DNA of 52,032 bases, taken from positions 1-52,032 of the forward strand of contig CAJUBE010000033.1 in the NCBI GenBank assembly GCA_910584725.1. The letters are read 5' to 3'. How positions within the stretch are numbered: the stretch's first letter is position 1; every line of letters begins with the position of its first letter. The translations under genes and the position numbers were made by a program. Source of the stretch: an uncultured Lachnospiraceae bacterium. GTDB taxonomy: Bacteria > Bacillota > Clostridia > Lachnospirales > Lachnospiraceae. The notes under the pieces are model-generated. The model did not search any database and was not told the origin of the DNA. It was given only the letters and a program-made list of their open reading frames with translations. Of this stretch, positions 8,942-16,465 are shown in pieces.

Positions 8942-9559
8942 TCAGCCTCCTTGTCCGCCGACCATATTTTCCTCTTCTCGGGGCGGGCGTTTTCGCGCAT
9001 TATATTTGTTCATAGCCGCATCGGGTCCCTCCGCGATCACCTTCTCTATTGCCAGCGTCGCAGTTCTCGCACCCTCATTCATCACTTCCCGCTCCTCAGC
9101 AGAAAAGTGCCCCAGCACATAGTCCGCCAGATCCATCCGAGGCGGTTTTTCCCCCACGCCCATCCGCACCCGGATAAACTCGTCGTGTCCCAGATGCAAG
9201 ATAATATTTTTCAGACCGTTGTGTCCCCCGTCGCTGCCCCGCTTGCGGATGCGGATCTGCCCCATGTCAAGGCTCACGTCGTCCGAAATCACAATCAGCT
9301 CGCTCTTCTCGTCCACCTTATAAAAGTCTATGACGCTTCGGACACTCTCACCACTCAAATTCATGTAAGTGAGCGGCTTGACAAGAACCGCCTTCTGTCC
9401 CGCGACGATTCCCTTGCCAATCAGCGCCTTATGCTTTTTTTCACCCAGCACAATATCGTTCTTCTCCGCAATCGCATCGATCACATCGAAGCCGATGTTG
9501 TGTCTCGTATTCACATATTTTTTCTCTGGATTGCCCAGACCCACAATAATATACATCAT
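8942..9559 (-). CDS. pth: peptidyl-tRNA hydrolase
   Basis: Cytoplasmic esterase that frees tRNA from peptidyl-tRNA dropped off the ribosome. The sequence shows GLGNPEKKY, the catalytic His20 in NTRHNIGFD, KPLTYMNLSG, and GGHNGLKNI, all signatures of the Pth family. Its 205 residues slightly exceed the usual 185 to 195 because of a Glu/Arg/Gly-rich tail. The first two codons are both ATG and either could start after the GAGGAAATG context. It is followed by mfd after a 138-bp gap in which I see no gene. Confidence 0.97.
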   Translation of the reverse strand: MMYIIVGLGNPEKKYVNTRHNIGFDVIDAIAEKNDIVLGEKKHKALIGKGIVAGQKAVLVKPLTYMNLSGESVRSVIDFYKVDEKSELIVISDDVSLDMGQIRIRKRGSDGGHNGLKNIILHLGHDEFIRVRMGVGEKPPRMDLADYVLGHFSAEEREVMNEGARTATLAIEKVIAEGPDAAMNKYNARKRPPREEENMVGGQGG

Positions 9560-9650
9560 TTCCTCGCCTCACACCAATTATCGTTATTTCGTTTATATTT
9601 ATATCGACATACTATCTTTCGTTTTATCCTGTATTTCGGAGGTGATACAT

Positions 9651-9673
9651 ATGGAAAATAAAGTGAAAGGTAC
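9651..9673 (+). other. detached start of the holin-like toxin frame
   Basis: A strong CGGAGGTGAT ribosome site precedes ATG at 9651, but the frame closes after seven codons (MENKVKGT) inside the MITE that begins at 9674. If the MITE and one copy of its target duplication are removed, reading from GTG joins AAGGTACAAAATTTG to the ATG at 9823 in frame, giving a toxin that would start MENKVKVQNLMTETVVEIV. The sequence is therefore best read as the detached 5' end of the toxin gene. Confidence 0.6.
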
Positions 9674-9806
9674 GTAACTATTCGGCACAGGTCGAAGCAT
9701 TTACTGCTGAGACCGTAAGAATATGATTCAGTCGTGCAAAATCCCATCGTCGAAGACGATCTGAAATGGATTTTGCACCGTAACTGTGAAGATACTGAAC
9801 AGTTAC
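9674..9806. mobile_element. MITE-like element inside the toxin gene (copy 2)
   Basis: A 133-bp element has ends GTAACTATTC and GAACAGTTAC, matching each other at 9 of 10 positions and matching the ends of the element at 1300-1456. The 8 bases on the left are AAAGGTAC and on the right GAAGGTAC, a 7 of 8 match consistent with an old 8-bp target duplication. The interior holds a long inverted repeat TGCAAAATCC / GGATTTTGCA and a TCGTCGAAGACGA hairpin. There is no coding capacity. Confidence 0.7.
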
Positions 9807-9822
9807 GAAGGTACAAAATTTG

Positions 9823-9954
9823 ATGACAGAAACCGTTGTGGAGATTGTAAGTATTGTAGTGACTCTCATCAGTATCCTTGCCACGCTGACCAATACCATG
9901 CAATCCTGCAAGAAACATAAACATCAAAAAAGCAACCGCACCCGCCAAAAGTGA
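9823..9954 (+). CDS. holin-like type I toxin (5' end displaced by MITE)
   Basis: The remaining frame encodes 43 residues: MTETVVEIVSIVVTLIS followed by ILATLTNTM, one transmembrane helix, then a basic His/Lys/Arg tail (KKHKHQKSNRTRQK). This is the layout of the Hol_Tox / TxpA-like membrane toxins of Firmicutes type I toxin-antitoxin loci. The local ribosome site is weak (GAAGG 11 bases upstream), whereas a strong site with its own ATG lies at 9651 on the far side of the MITE, so translation may be lowered or lost. The 3' end overlaps the antisense RNA encoded on the other strand, the usual arrangement for txpA/ratA. Either a damaged toxin or one with weakened expression. Confidence 0.6.
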   Translation: MTETVVEIVSIVVTLISILATLTNTMQSCKKHKHQKSNRTRQK

Positions 9955-9968
9955 ATGGTCGCTTTTTG
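9925..9968. terminator. bidirectional terminator at toxin / antisense overlap
   Basis: The arms CAAAAAAGCAACC and GGTCGCTTTTTG form an imperfect inverted repeat that gives a stem followed by T-runs on both strands. On the minus strand it would end the antisense RNA with TTTTTT at 9931-9926; on the plus strand it could end part of the toxin messages. Confidence 0.5.
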
Positions 9969-9986
9969 ATAAATAACCATTAGCTA

Positions 9987-10020
9987 AGGTGAACCGTTTG
10001 CTATATGGGCAACACCTTTT
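9987..10020 (+). terminator. second intrinsic terminator of toxin mRNA
   Basis: AGGTG and CACCT pair around an internal TTTGC/GGCAA stem and are followed by TTTT at 10017-10020. It lies inside the region transcribed on the other strand as antisense RNA, so the two RNAs share this hairpin. Confidence 0.5.
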
Positions 10021-10028
10021 ATGAATTC

Positions 10029-10056
10029 ATTATAACAAAGTTTTCTATAATGTCAA
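10029..10056 (-). promoter_or_regulatory. sigma-A promoter for the antisense RNA
   Basis: On the minus strand TTGACA is followed by 16 bases and TATAAT, a full consensus match in both boxes. It points away from the downstream deacylase gene's reading frame start and into the toxin 3' end. Confidence 0.75.
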
Positions 10057-10122
10057 CTAAAATATCGATCAATATTTGCACTGATATCCGCACACAATAT
10101 AACTAAAAGTTGCAATGCATAT

Positions 10123-11055
10123 TTACTCCTCCCGCACCACCAGCTTAAACACCGCCGTATCTGCATAAGTGAGCGGTTCCCCATGCATGAAAAACACAAT
10201 ACCGTCCACAGGAGCCGTCAGTTCCTCTATGACCTCCCCCTCGTAAGTGTCGATAATACGCGCCAGTATCTGTCCGCGCTCTACCTCTTCCCCCACGGCA
10301 ACGGCAGGCTCAAACAGCCCCGCCTTCTCTGTCCTGACGGAAACCATATCCACATCCTTCACAATCTGCGAGAGATACCCGTCGTGTCCATGGTAATGCG
10401 CAATTCCCTGCTTATGCAGAAAAGTCAGGATGCCCCGCTCGGCTTCCTTCGCGCTTTTCCTGTCAATTCTTGTCGTGGTGGTCGTATACATGCTGAACGC
10501 CTGTGTCTCCCATATCTGCCAGTTGTAATTCAAAGTTGTCGTATCATAGGGACGCACCTTCCGCAAGACCACATAGGGCATGCCAAACTGCTTCGCCAGC
10601 TCCGTGTCCTCAAGCCCTGAATCCATCATGCGCACATGGGGCATAAACTCACCGGGCATATAAAAGGACGTAAACTGTATGCCAAAGCGATAGGCGGAAA
10701 TCACCCGAAACACGCCGTCCGCAATGCGCTGGGTCGTCTCCCCCAGATCATATCCGGGAAACATCCGATTAATATCCGTATTGTCCACCGTCCAGAAACG
10801 CTTCTGTATATTCACGGAATAGGGATTGACGCAGGGGATCACCAGAATCTTTTTCCCCGGCGTAAGCTTCCCCTCCTCCTCCATACCTTTCAGTTTTTTT
10901 ACAAGCCGTGAACAGCAGTAAAGCTGCTGCACTTCATTGCCGCGCATACTGCCCACAATGCAGACCGCTTCCTCCCCCTCCCCGAACTCGTAGCCCGTCA
11001 CGCGGAAGTTGTCGCGGTATAAACCCTGTATTTCATATATGGTAATTTTTTTCAT
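10123..11055 (-). CDS. M14/AspA-family deacylase homologue lacking zinc ligands
   Basis: A 310-residue member of the succinylglutamate desuccinylase / aspartoacylase family. The fold signatures remain (IPCVNPYSVN, NTDINRMFPG, and a C-terminal beta-barrel tail with GLFEPAVAVGEEVERGQILARI like the neighbouring paralogue). The zinc motif HGxE, however, reads RGNE (Arg38 in place of His, Glu41 kept), and the third ligand region DIHAS reads GIQFTS. The protein is thus unlikely to bind zinc in the usual way and may be a regulatory or binding subunit. It is the last gene of a codirectional array, 171 bp behind an intact paralogue. Its GAGACAAGATAGAG leader gives only a modest ribosome site. Confidence 0.8.
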   Translation of the reverse strand: MKKITIYEIQGLYRDNFRVTGYEFGEGEEAVCIVGSMRGNEVQQLYCCSRLVKKLKGMEEEGKLTPGKKILVIPCVNPYSVNIQKRFWTVDNTDINRMFPGYDLGETTQRIADGVFRVISAYRFGIQFTSFYMPGEFMPHVRMMDSGLEDTELAKQFGMPYVVLRKVRPYDTTTLNYNWQIWETQAFSMYTTTTTRIDRKSAKEAERGILTFLHKQGIAHYHGHDGYLSQIVKDVDMVSVRTEKAGLFEPAVAVGEEVERGQILARIIDTYEGEVIEELTAPVDGIVFFMHGEPLTYADTAVFKLVVREE

Positions 11056-11226
11056 TCTCTATCTTGTCTCCTTAGGTCAAGCAACTGTGCCTGCATGTTC
11101 ATTTGACCTTCCAAACGAGTCTGACATATTTTCCTGCAGCCTTCCGTCATCCCCAAAGCATCCCCTGCATTTTTCCTTGCATGTACTGCTACAATTTAAC
11201 GCTTGCTCCACCTCCAGCATCCAAAC

Positions 11227-12162
11227 TCATGATGTTCGAAGCAGCCGTCCCACCAGAGACCCCTCGTCCACAATCGGATACTCCCGTATCGTGAATAACA
11301 TGCCGTCCATCGGCGCCCTCACCTCGTCCCGCACACCGCCAGAAAGCGGGTTGATGATCCGCCCGATCAGCTCCCCTTCCTTAAGCTGTGCCCCGTGCCT
11401 GACCGCAGGCACGAAAAGGCCGCCGGTAGCCGCGTTTAAATAAGCCACATCCTTCGGATTGCGGGAAATGATTGGCTGCCTCACCGCTGCCGTCTCCCCC
11501 TCCCATATGCCGATCTTCTTCATCAGATTGAAAATGCCGTCCACCATCTGATCCCCATACGACTTCGTAATCCGCATTCCCACACCCATCTCCACTACGA
11601 GGGTGGGTGTTCCGATGCTGTTTAAGCTGTAGGCCAGCGTCGATTCCAGCACCGTACTCGCCCCGTGCACCCAGACAAAATCCACATTGGCCTCCTCTGC
11701 CAGCGGAATAAGCTGCTCCTCATGCACGGCGTTAACTCGAATCTGCGGAATCTCCGTCAGATAAATATTGCTGGCATGAATATCCAGCACAACTTCGGAT
11801 CCTGTCAGATCTTCTATAATACGGGCCGCAAGATACTCCGTCATGTTTCCCTCGATATCCCCCGGAAACAGCCTGTTCATATCCATCTCAAACGCCGGAA
11901 TCCCGCGGGTGATGGAGTCAATACCCAGCGGGTTCATGGCGGGATAAATATCCACGATCCCTTTCAGGTTCTCCTTTTGCTCCCGGATGCGCCGGATCAG
12001 TTCAAAACACACATACTGTCCCTCCAGCTCATCCCCGTGGATTCCCGTCACCACGCTGATCCGTTTTTTTGAGCCGGTATCATTTTCCGGTTCTATACGG
12101 TTTTTCTGTATCTTCAATTCCTCGTCCGCCGGCAGCGCCACAGACGCGACTGTTGTAATCAT
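11227..12162 (-). CDS. succinylglutamate desuccinylase / aspartoacylase family protein
   Basis: Predicted zinc-dependent amide hydrolase of 311 residues. The metal site is complete: His42 and Glu45 in GIHGDELEG and His129 in VVLDIHAS; NRLFPG gives the substrate-binding Arg, and Glu191 in VVEMG is the probable general base. The last 80 residues form a biotinyl-like barrel (GLFVPAVRHGAQLKEGELIGRI). AspA/AstE relatives remove acyl groups from acidic amino acids, and others are carboxypeptidases. Its position behind an ATP-grasp ligase, an alpha-E protein and a transglutaminase suggests trimming or editing of the product of that ligase, which is inference. The leader up to its ATG is a dispersed repeat. 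Confidence 0.88.
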   Translation of the reverse strand: MITTVASVALPADEELKIQKNRIEPENDTGSKKRISVVTGIHGDELEGQYVCFELIRRIREQKENLKGIVDIYPAMNPLGIDSITRGIPAFEMDMNRLFPGDIEGNMTEYLAARIIEDLTGSEVVLDIHASNIYLTEIPQIRVNAVHEEQLIPLAEEANVDFVWVHGASTVLESTLAYSLNSIGTPTLVVEMGVGMRITKSYGDQMVDGIFNLMKKIGIWEGETAAVRQPIISRNPKDVAYLNAATGGLFVPAVRHGAQLKEGELIGRIINPLSGGVRDEVRAPMDGMLFTIREYPIVDEGSLVGRLLRTS

Positions 12163-12172
12163 GTTTCACCTC

Positions 12173-12262
12173 ATTCCGAAGCGTTCTGCGCTGAGGTACG
12201 AGAGCAGAATTTCAGATTCTGCTCTGCGATCAAAGAAATTTGTGTCGCTTCTGCACAAATTT
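12173..12262. repeat. dispersed intergenic repeat, copy R1
   Basis: A roughly 90-bp structured sequence lies between two genes of the array. It begins ATTCCGAAGCG, contains GAGCAGAATTT / ATTCTGCTC arms and a GCGATCA core, and ends AAATTTTCAATC. It matches the sequence at 18211-18300 module by module. In both places the ATTCCGAAGCG end abuts the ribosome binding site of a minus-strand gene. Confidence 0.75.
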
Positions 12263-13057
12263 TCAATCTTTCCTCTCCTCATTTACCGAAACCCTGACAA
12301 CCTGCGTCTGACTCCCGCCACCGTGCATAATCCCCCGGTTAATCAGGCAGTCTGCAGCGTCTCTCCCCACGCCGATTTTAATGTAGTCATCCCCCGCAGG
12401 GATATCGTTGGTGGGATCAATGCCATACCAAAAGCCGTCCTTCGCAATCTCAACCCATGCATGACTGGCTCCCTCGCCGGGAATCATTCCCGTCACATAT
12501 CTGGCCGGAATCCCCTCCATATGCAGCAGGGCAATCAAAATATGCGCATAGTCTTGGCACACGCCGCGCCCCAGCTTCCAGGCTTCCTCCGCGGTGGTTC
12601 CCACATCCGTACATCCCTTTTCATAGACAAAATCCTCGTGCAGCCTGTGCGTCAGAAAAAGAGCCCTTTCATAAGCGTCCGCCTGAAGCTCCCCTGCCAG
12701 CTTTTCGTGATAGGCAAAAAGTCCCTCTCCCGCCCGATTCAACCCGTGGGGATGCCGAAAAACGGCCAGCATATCCTCATCTATTTGCTCCTCCCGGCGA
12801 TCCAATCCCGTGTACACGTCACCCGTAATCCGGAAGGAAAAGGTGGTGTGCGCCACGTCGTCCCATCCGTAAATCTGGGCATTTCCAAAGGAATCCCTCC
12901 CCATATTGTAGGGCACATCAGGCGATAGCAGCACCTTTACGTTCTCCGCCCGCTGCCGCAGCGTCTCCTTCGGCAGACATTTGATGGTAAAATGACAGGA
13001 GGAAACCGTCTCCGAGTAATCAATCTGCATGTAATAATCAAACGTCAGTTTTTTCAC
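12263..13057 (-). CDS. transglutaminase-like protein of the ATP-grasp/alpha-E system
   Basis: A 264-residue protein with an N-terminal beta-rich domain (Bact_transglu_N type) and a transglutaminase/papain-fold core. The triad is visible as Cys167 (GRGVCQDYAH), His199 (ASHAWVEI) and Asp214 (GIDPTND). No signal peptide is present, so it acts in the cytoplasm. The family is known to accompany COG2307 and COG2308 proteins in predicted peptide or amide synthesis clusters, where it may cut or transfer gamma-glutamyl-type bonds. Its ATG overlaps the stop of the alpha-E gene by 4 bases, indicating translational coupling. Confidence 0.92.
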   Translation of the reverse strand: MKKLTFDYYMQIDYSETVSSCHFTIKCLPKETLRQRAENVKVLLSPDVPYNMGRDSFGNAQIYGWDDVAHTTFSFRITGDVYTGLDRREEQIDEDMLAVFRHPHGLNRAGEGLFAYHEKLAGELQADAYERALFLTHRLHEDFVYEKGCTDVGTTAEEAWKLGRGVCQDYAHILIALLHMEGIPARYVTGMIPGEGASHAWVEIAKDGFWYGIDPTNDIPAGDDYIKIGVGRDAADCLINRGIMHGGGSQTQVVRVSVNEERKD

Positions 13058-13716
13058 AGAACCGCCTCCACTTCCCTCACAATTCTGTAATAGTTCAGCT
13101 CCGGCTCTCCCACAAGCATTTTGAGAGATTCCAGCCTCTTGGGATCATACTCCAAACCACACCGTTCCACCCGGGGGATCATGCGGTGCACCTCTCTCTC
13201 CAGCGCCTCCCGCTTCATGCCGAGTCTTGCGTAAAGGTCAATACGCTCGATCCGTTTTCCGGCTTTGATGATATTTCTGATCTGCTCTGCGTCGATCTGA
13301 TCGTCCGCCGTACCCCAGAACGCCATCAGATCATCCAGCGCGTGCTGCAACTCTATGAGCGGCGCCCTGCTCTCTCCCGCCCTATTCATCTCATAGAGGG
13401 CAAGCTGTATATAAGACAGCGTTTCCGAACCGATGCTCTCCCGCAGGACAATCGCGTTGTCATAAGCCCTGTTTAAATTGCTGACAATGGAATCCGGATT
13501 GTCCCCGTCAAAAGGATATTTTTTTAAAAACGTATTTTTATCGCCGTAGATATCCGGAATATCCACCATTTCGCAAAATTCCCTGTAGCTGTCCGTGATC
13601 TCGTCAATCATGGTGTCAAAGCTCCTGTAAAAAATGCGCAGCGTCGTGTAAACCCTCTCCGTATATCTTCCCAGCCAATATAATCTGTCTGCCTGTTCTA
13701 CTGAGATAATACCCAT
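13054..13716 (-). CDS. alpha-E domain protein
   Basis: This 220-residue all-helical protein begins MGIISVEQADRLYWLGRYTE, which is diagnostic for the alpha-E (COG2307) family: the DRLYWLGRYTER helix opens the bundle. Alpha-E proteins have no assigned reaction; they co-occur almost invariably with the circularly permuted ATP-grasp and transglutaminase genes found on both sides here. The gene overlaps the ATP-grasp gene by 19 bases and the transglutaminase by 4, so the three are likely made in fixed proportion and may form one complex. Confidence 0.92.
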   Translation of the reverse strand: MGIISVEQADRLYWLGRYTERVYTTLRIFYRSFDTMIDEITDSYREFCEMVDIPDIYGDKNTFLKKYPFDGDNPDSIVSNLNRAYDNAIVLRESIGSETLSYIQLALYEMNRAGESRAPLIELQHALDDLMAFWGTADDQIDAEQIRNIIKAGKRIERIDLYARLGMKREALEREVHRMIPRVERCGLEYDPKRLESLKMLVGEPELNYYRIVREVEAVL

Positions 13717-15029
13717 GTGTCCTTAAAGCCTCCTCCCTGCGATGAATTAACAATAAACGAGTCCGGGTTTCTGGAAAATCTTGTAAGACCGCTCTTCCAC
13801 ACAAGCGGTTCCTCCGCCATCAGCACAAAGGCCCGCAGATCCGCCTTTCTCGGCACTACAAAACAGTCGTCCATAATATCCAGATCCTGAAAGTCAATCA
13901 CTTCCTGCGCGATGAACCGCCTGGGTTCCCGCTTAAGCAGCGCAATAAAATCCTCTTTCTGCTCCTTTGACATGCTACTGCCAAAAACCACGCCGTAGCC
14001 CCCGGCCTCCGCCACGTCCTTTAACACCAGCCTGTCAAAGTTCTCCAGCACATACCGCATATCCTCCTCGTAAAAGGGAAGATAAGTCGGCGCGTTTGAA
14101 AGAACCGGTTCCTCGTCCAGATAATAGCGGATCATCTTCGGTACAAAGTAATAGATGCCCTTGTCGTCCGCCACACCGTTGCCCGGCGCGTTAAGAAGCG
14201 CCACATTTCCCTTTCGGAACACATCGTAAATATGAGGAATGCCGATCAACGAATCCGGCCTGAAATTCATGGGATCGAGGTAATCGTCCGATATCCGCCG
14301 ATACACCGCGCCCACAGGCTCAAGGCTCCCATCCACCGACACATAATAAAGCCTGTCATTTTTTACCCGAAGCTCCGAGCCATTCACCAGATGCGCCCCC
14401 GTTTTCTCCGCCAGATAGGAGTGCTCAAAGTAGGCCGCATTGTACCGCCCCGGCGTAAGTATCACCGTATGCCCGCCGGTATTCACATAGTCCATTGTGT
14501 GGCGCAGCAGCCCGGCGTAATTCCTGTTGTCCTCCAGATGATTGTCGTGAAAGGTGTCGGGCGAGCTTCTCCTGCAAAGCTCTCTGGCGATCATCGGATA
14601 GGACGCCCCGGAAGGCACCCGCAGATTGTCCTCCAGAATATACCAGTGCCCGTCCTTTCCTTTGACCAGATCAATCCCGGAAATATGGGCATAAATGCCC
14701 CTCGGCGGCATCGCGTTCTCACACTCCGCCATATAGCCGCTCGAAGCAAAGATGAAATCTTCCGGCACAATTCCATCCTTCACAATCTGTTTTTTGCTGT
14801 AAATATCTTTGATAAAAAGATTGAGCGCCATGACGCGCTGCTTGAGGCCCCGTTCCAGAAACAAAAATTCCTCGTGCTCGATAATCCGTGGAATGGCGTC
14901 GAACGGAAAAAGCTGTTCCTTAAACTCATTATTTTTATAAATGCCGAACTTCACGCCATAGCGCGCAAGCAGCTCGTTAACGGTGTCCGTGTGCTTCAAA
15001 AGATCTAACTGCCGCATTCTGTCTTCCAT
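13698..15029 (-). CDS. circularly permuted ATP-grasp ligase (COG2308)
   Basis: Predicted ATP-dependent carboxylate-amine ligase of 443 residues. Visible signatures are YILEDNLRVPSGASYPM (the permuted metal and nucleotide-binding segment), TPGRYNAAYFEHSYLA, and LVLKDVAEAGGYGVVFG, the Lys and Gly-rich loop that clamps ATP; RRFIAQEVIDF follows, as in other members. Family length is usually 470 to 500, so this is slightly short. Members are predicted to build small peptides or peptide tags, but substrates are not known. Translation starts at 15029 behind AGAAGG, 18 bases after the cytidylate-kinase-like gene. Confidence 0.92.
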   Translation of the reverse strand: MEDRMRQLDLLKHTDTVNELLARYGVKFGIYKNNEFKEQLFPFDAIPRIIEHEEFLFLERGLKQRVMALNLFIKDIYSKKQIVKDGIVPEDFIFASSGYMAECENAMPPRGIYAHISGIDLVKGKDGHWYILEDNLRVPSGASYPMIARELCRRSSPDTFHDNHLEDNRNYAGLLRHTMDYVNTGGHTVILTPGRYNAAYFEHSYLAEKTGAHLVNGSELRVKNDRLYYVSVDGSLEPVGAVYRRISDDYLDPMNFRPDSLIGIPHIYDVFRKGNVALLNAPGNGVADDKGIYYFVPKMIRYYLDEEPVLSNAPTYLPFYEEDMRYVLENFDRLVLKDVAEAGGYGVVFGSSMSKEQKEDFIALLKREPRRFIAQEVIDFQDLDIMDDCFVVPRKADLRAFVLMAEEPLVWKSGLTRFSRNPDSFIVNSSQGGGFKDTWVLSQ

Positions 15030-15047
15030 GCTTACCTTCTTTCTTCC

Positions 15048-15644
15048 TTACTCTTCAAACATATTCCGCGCAAGTCCTGCCAGAATCTGCGCTGTCTTCT
15101 CTATCCCAAAGCGGCTCGAATCAACCATCAGATCCCTGTTGGAGAAAACGTCCGTATACTCCGGGCAGTATCTTCTGTGATACAATTCCCTTGAGCGGTC
15201 CACCTCCCGGATCATTTTTCTTGCCACCTTTTCTTCCATCTTCAATATCTCCGTACAATTCTTCAAACGCCTCTCGTAAGGCGCATAAATATATACGTTC
15301 AGCCGATTTTCAACATCCGCCAGAATGGATTCCGCGCACCGTCCCACGATGATACAGGATTCCTTCTTCGCCAGATCCTCTATGATATTTTTCTGGATGC
15401 TGAAAATCTCGTCCTGCATGTTCGAGACGCCCATTCCCAGCGGATACTGCCTTTTAAAATATTTGGAATTGGCGTTTTCCTCCGTCGCACTGACCGTGGA
15501 TACGGGAAGCCCCATCCGCTTCGCCGTCTCCTCCACAATATCCCTGTCATAAAAGTCGATATTCAACTCTTCCGCCATCTGCTTCGCGATCGTCCGCCCC
15601 ATACTGCCAAACTGCCTTGAAATCGTGATCACATACTGTTTCAT
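15048..15644 (-). CDS. cytidylate kinase-like family protein
   Basis: A 198-residue P-loop protein starting MKQYVITISRQFGSMGRTIA. The usual Walker A is replaced by the SRQFGSxGRxIA variant of the AAA_26 cytidylate kinase-like family; DRDIVEETAKRMG and IIVGRCAESIL are further family motifs. I chose the ATG at 15644 because GGGGAG lies 6 bases upstream; an ATG eight codons earlier is possible. The nucleotide substrate is uncertain. It directly precedes the ATP-grasp gene and may be part of the same pathway, although such proteins also occur alone in Clostridia. Confidence 0.88.
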   Translation of the reverse strand: MKQYVITISRQFGSMGRTIAKQMAEELNIDFYDRDIVEETAKRMGLPVSTVSATEENANSKYFKRQYPLGMGVSNMQDEIFSIQKNIIEDLAKKESCIIVGRCAESILADVENRLNVYIYAPYERRLKNCTEILKMEEKVARKMIREVDRSRELYHRRYCPEYTDVFSNRDLMVDSSRFGIEKTAQILAGLARNMFEE

Positions 15645-15700
15645 CCCGTCTCTCCCCACCGTTTCCATACTTCCCGCCTGCTCTTTTTTTTAACTGCACG

Positions 15701-16462
15701 CTAACCGTTAACCGGCGCCGCCTGCCTCCGCTTCCTCTGCATATTTCTGACAATAAAGGAAATCGTGAAATTAATTGCAAAATAAATCAGACACGCAACC
15801 CCAAAAAGCACAAACACATCCGACACATTGACCGTCCCCATTCCATTGTATTTCTGCGCTGAGCTCAATATCTTCTTCACACGCGCCATCAATTCAATCG
15901 TCGCCACATTCGCCAGATAGGACGAGTCCTTGATCGTGGTAATCACCTGGCTCAAAAGGGTAGGCACAATATTCCTGTAAGCCTGCGGCAGTACGATATA
16001 AACCATGATCTGTAACGTTCCGAAGCCCTGAGAGTGACCTGCCTCAAACTGGCCCTCCGCCACGGAGTTTAAGCCACCTCTGACGATCTCGGCAATCACC
16101 GAAGAGGTAAACAGGATAAGCGCCACCGCCGTCTTGAACAGTAATTTTACCTCCGCCGAGGAGAGCCCCCACATTTTCCGTCCCAGAAATTCCGGACAGG
16201 GGCAGAACACCAGGCAGACAAAAATCCATAAAAGCAGCGGCGTGTTTCGGAATATCTCTATGTAAGCCACCGCCAGCCATTTAAAAATCCGTGTTTTTTT
16301 GCTGTTACAATAGTTCCTCAAAAGCGCCAGCACCGAACCGAAAACCAGACCGATTACCACGGCCATCAGGGAAATGATAACCGTAAACGCCACGCCCTTT
16401 AACAGATACAGCAAAACCGCACCGTTTGTTATGATCGCCAGACTTCCTCTGATTGTCTCCAT
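15701..16462 (-). CDS. polar amino acid ABC transporter permease
   Basis: This 253-residue integral membrane subunit has five or six hydrophobic stretches. It carries the HisM/GlnP signature: YIEIFRNTPLLLWIF in the N-terminal half and the EAA loop EGQFEAGHSQGFGTLQIMVYIVLPQA, which docks with the ATPase. It lies 3 bp after the second permease, and the two probably form a heterodimer. The terminal RNMQRKRRQAAP tail is basic and cytoplasmic. Substrate is judged from the family: glutamate, glutamine, aspartate or a related polar amino acid. Confidence 0.94.
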   Translation of the reverse strand: METIRGSLAIITNGAVLLYLLKGVAFTVIISLMAVVIGLVFGSVLALLRNYCNSKKTRIFKWLAVAYIEIFRNTPLLLWIFVCLVFCPCPEFLGRKMWGLSSAEVKLLFKTAVALILFTSSVIAEIVRGGLNSVAEGQFEAGHSQGFGTLQIMVYIVLPQAYRNIVPTLLSQVITTIKDSSYLANVATIELMARVKKILSSAQKYNGMGTVNVSDVFVLFGVACLIYFAINFTISFIVRNMQRKRRQAAPVNG

Positions 16463-16465
16463 AGA

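Larger units (their letters stand above)
9925..10022 (-). ncRNA. putative antisense RNA antitoxin (RatA-like)
   Basis: A near-perfect sigma-A promoter on the minus strand (TTGACA at 10056-10051, TATAAT at 10034-10029) fires towards the 3' end of the holin-like toxin. Transcription from about 10022 to the T-run near 9925 would give an RNA of roughly 98 bases covering the last 30 bases of the toxin frame and its 3' UTR. No ORF is present in it. A convergent RNA overlapping the 3' end is how RatA silences txpA mRNA. The RNA itself is inferred from promoter and terminator only. Confidence 0.6.

Noticed and set aside
9556..9948. 130-codon minus-strand frame opposite the holin-like toxin
   Set aside because: It runs through the MITE and the toxin gene on the other strand, has no ribosome site, and its Cys/Arg/Tyr-rich composition is not protein-like.
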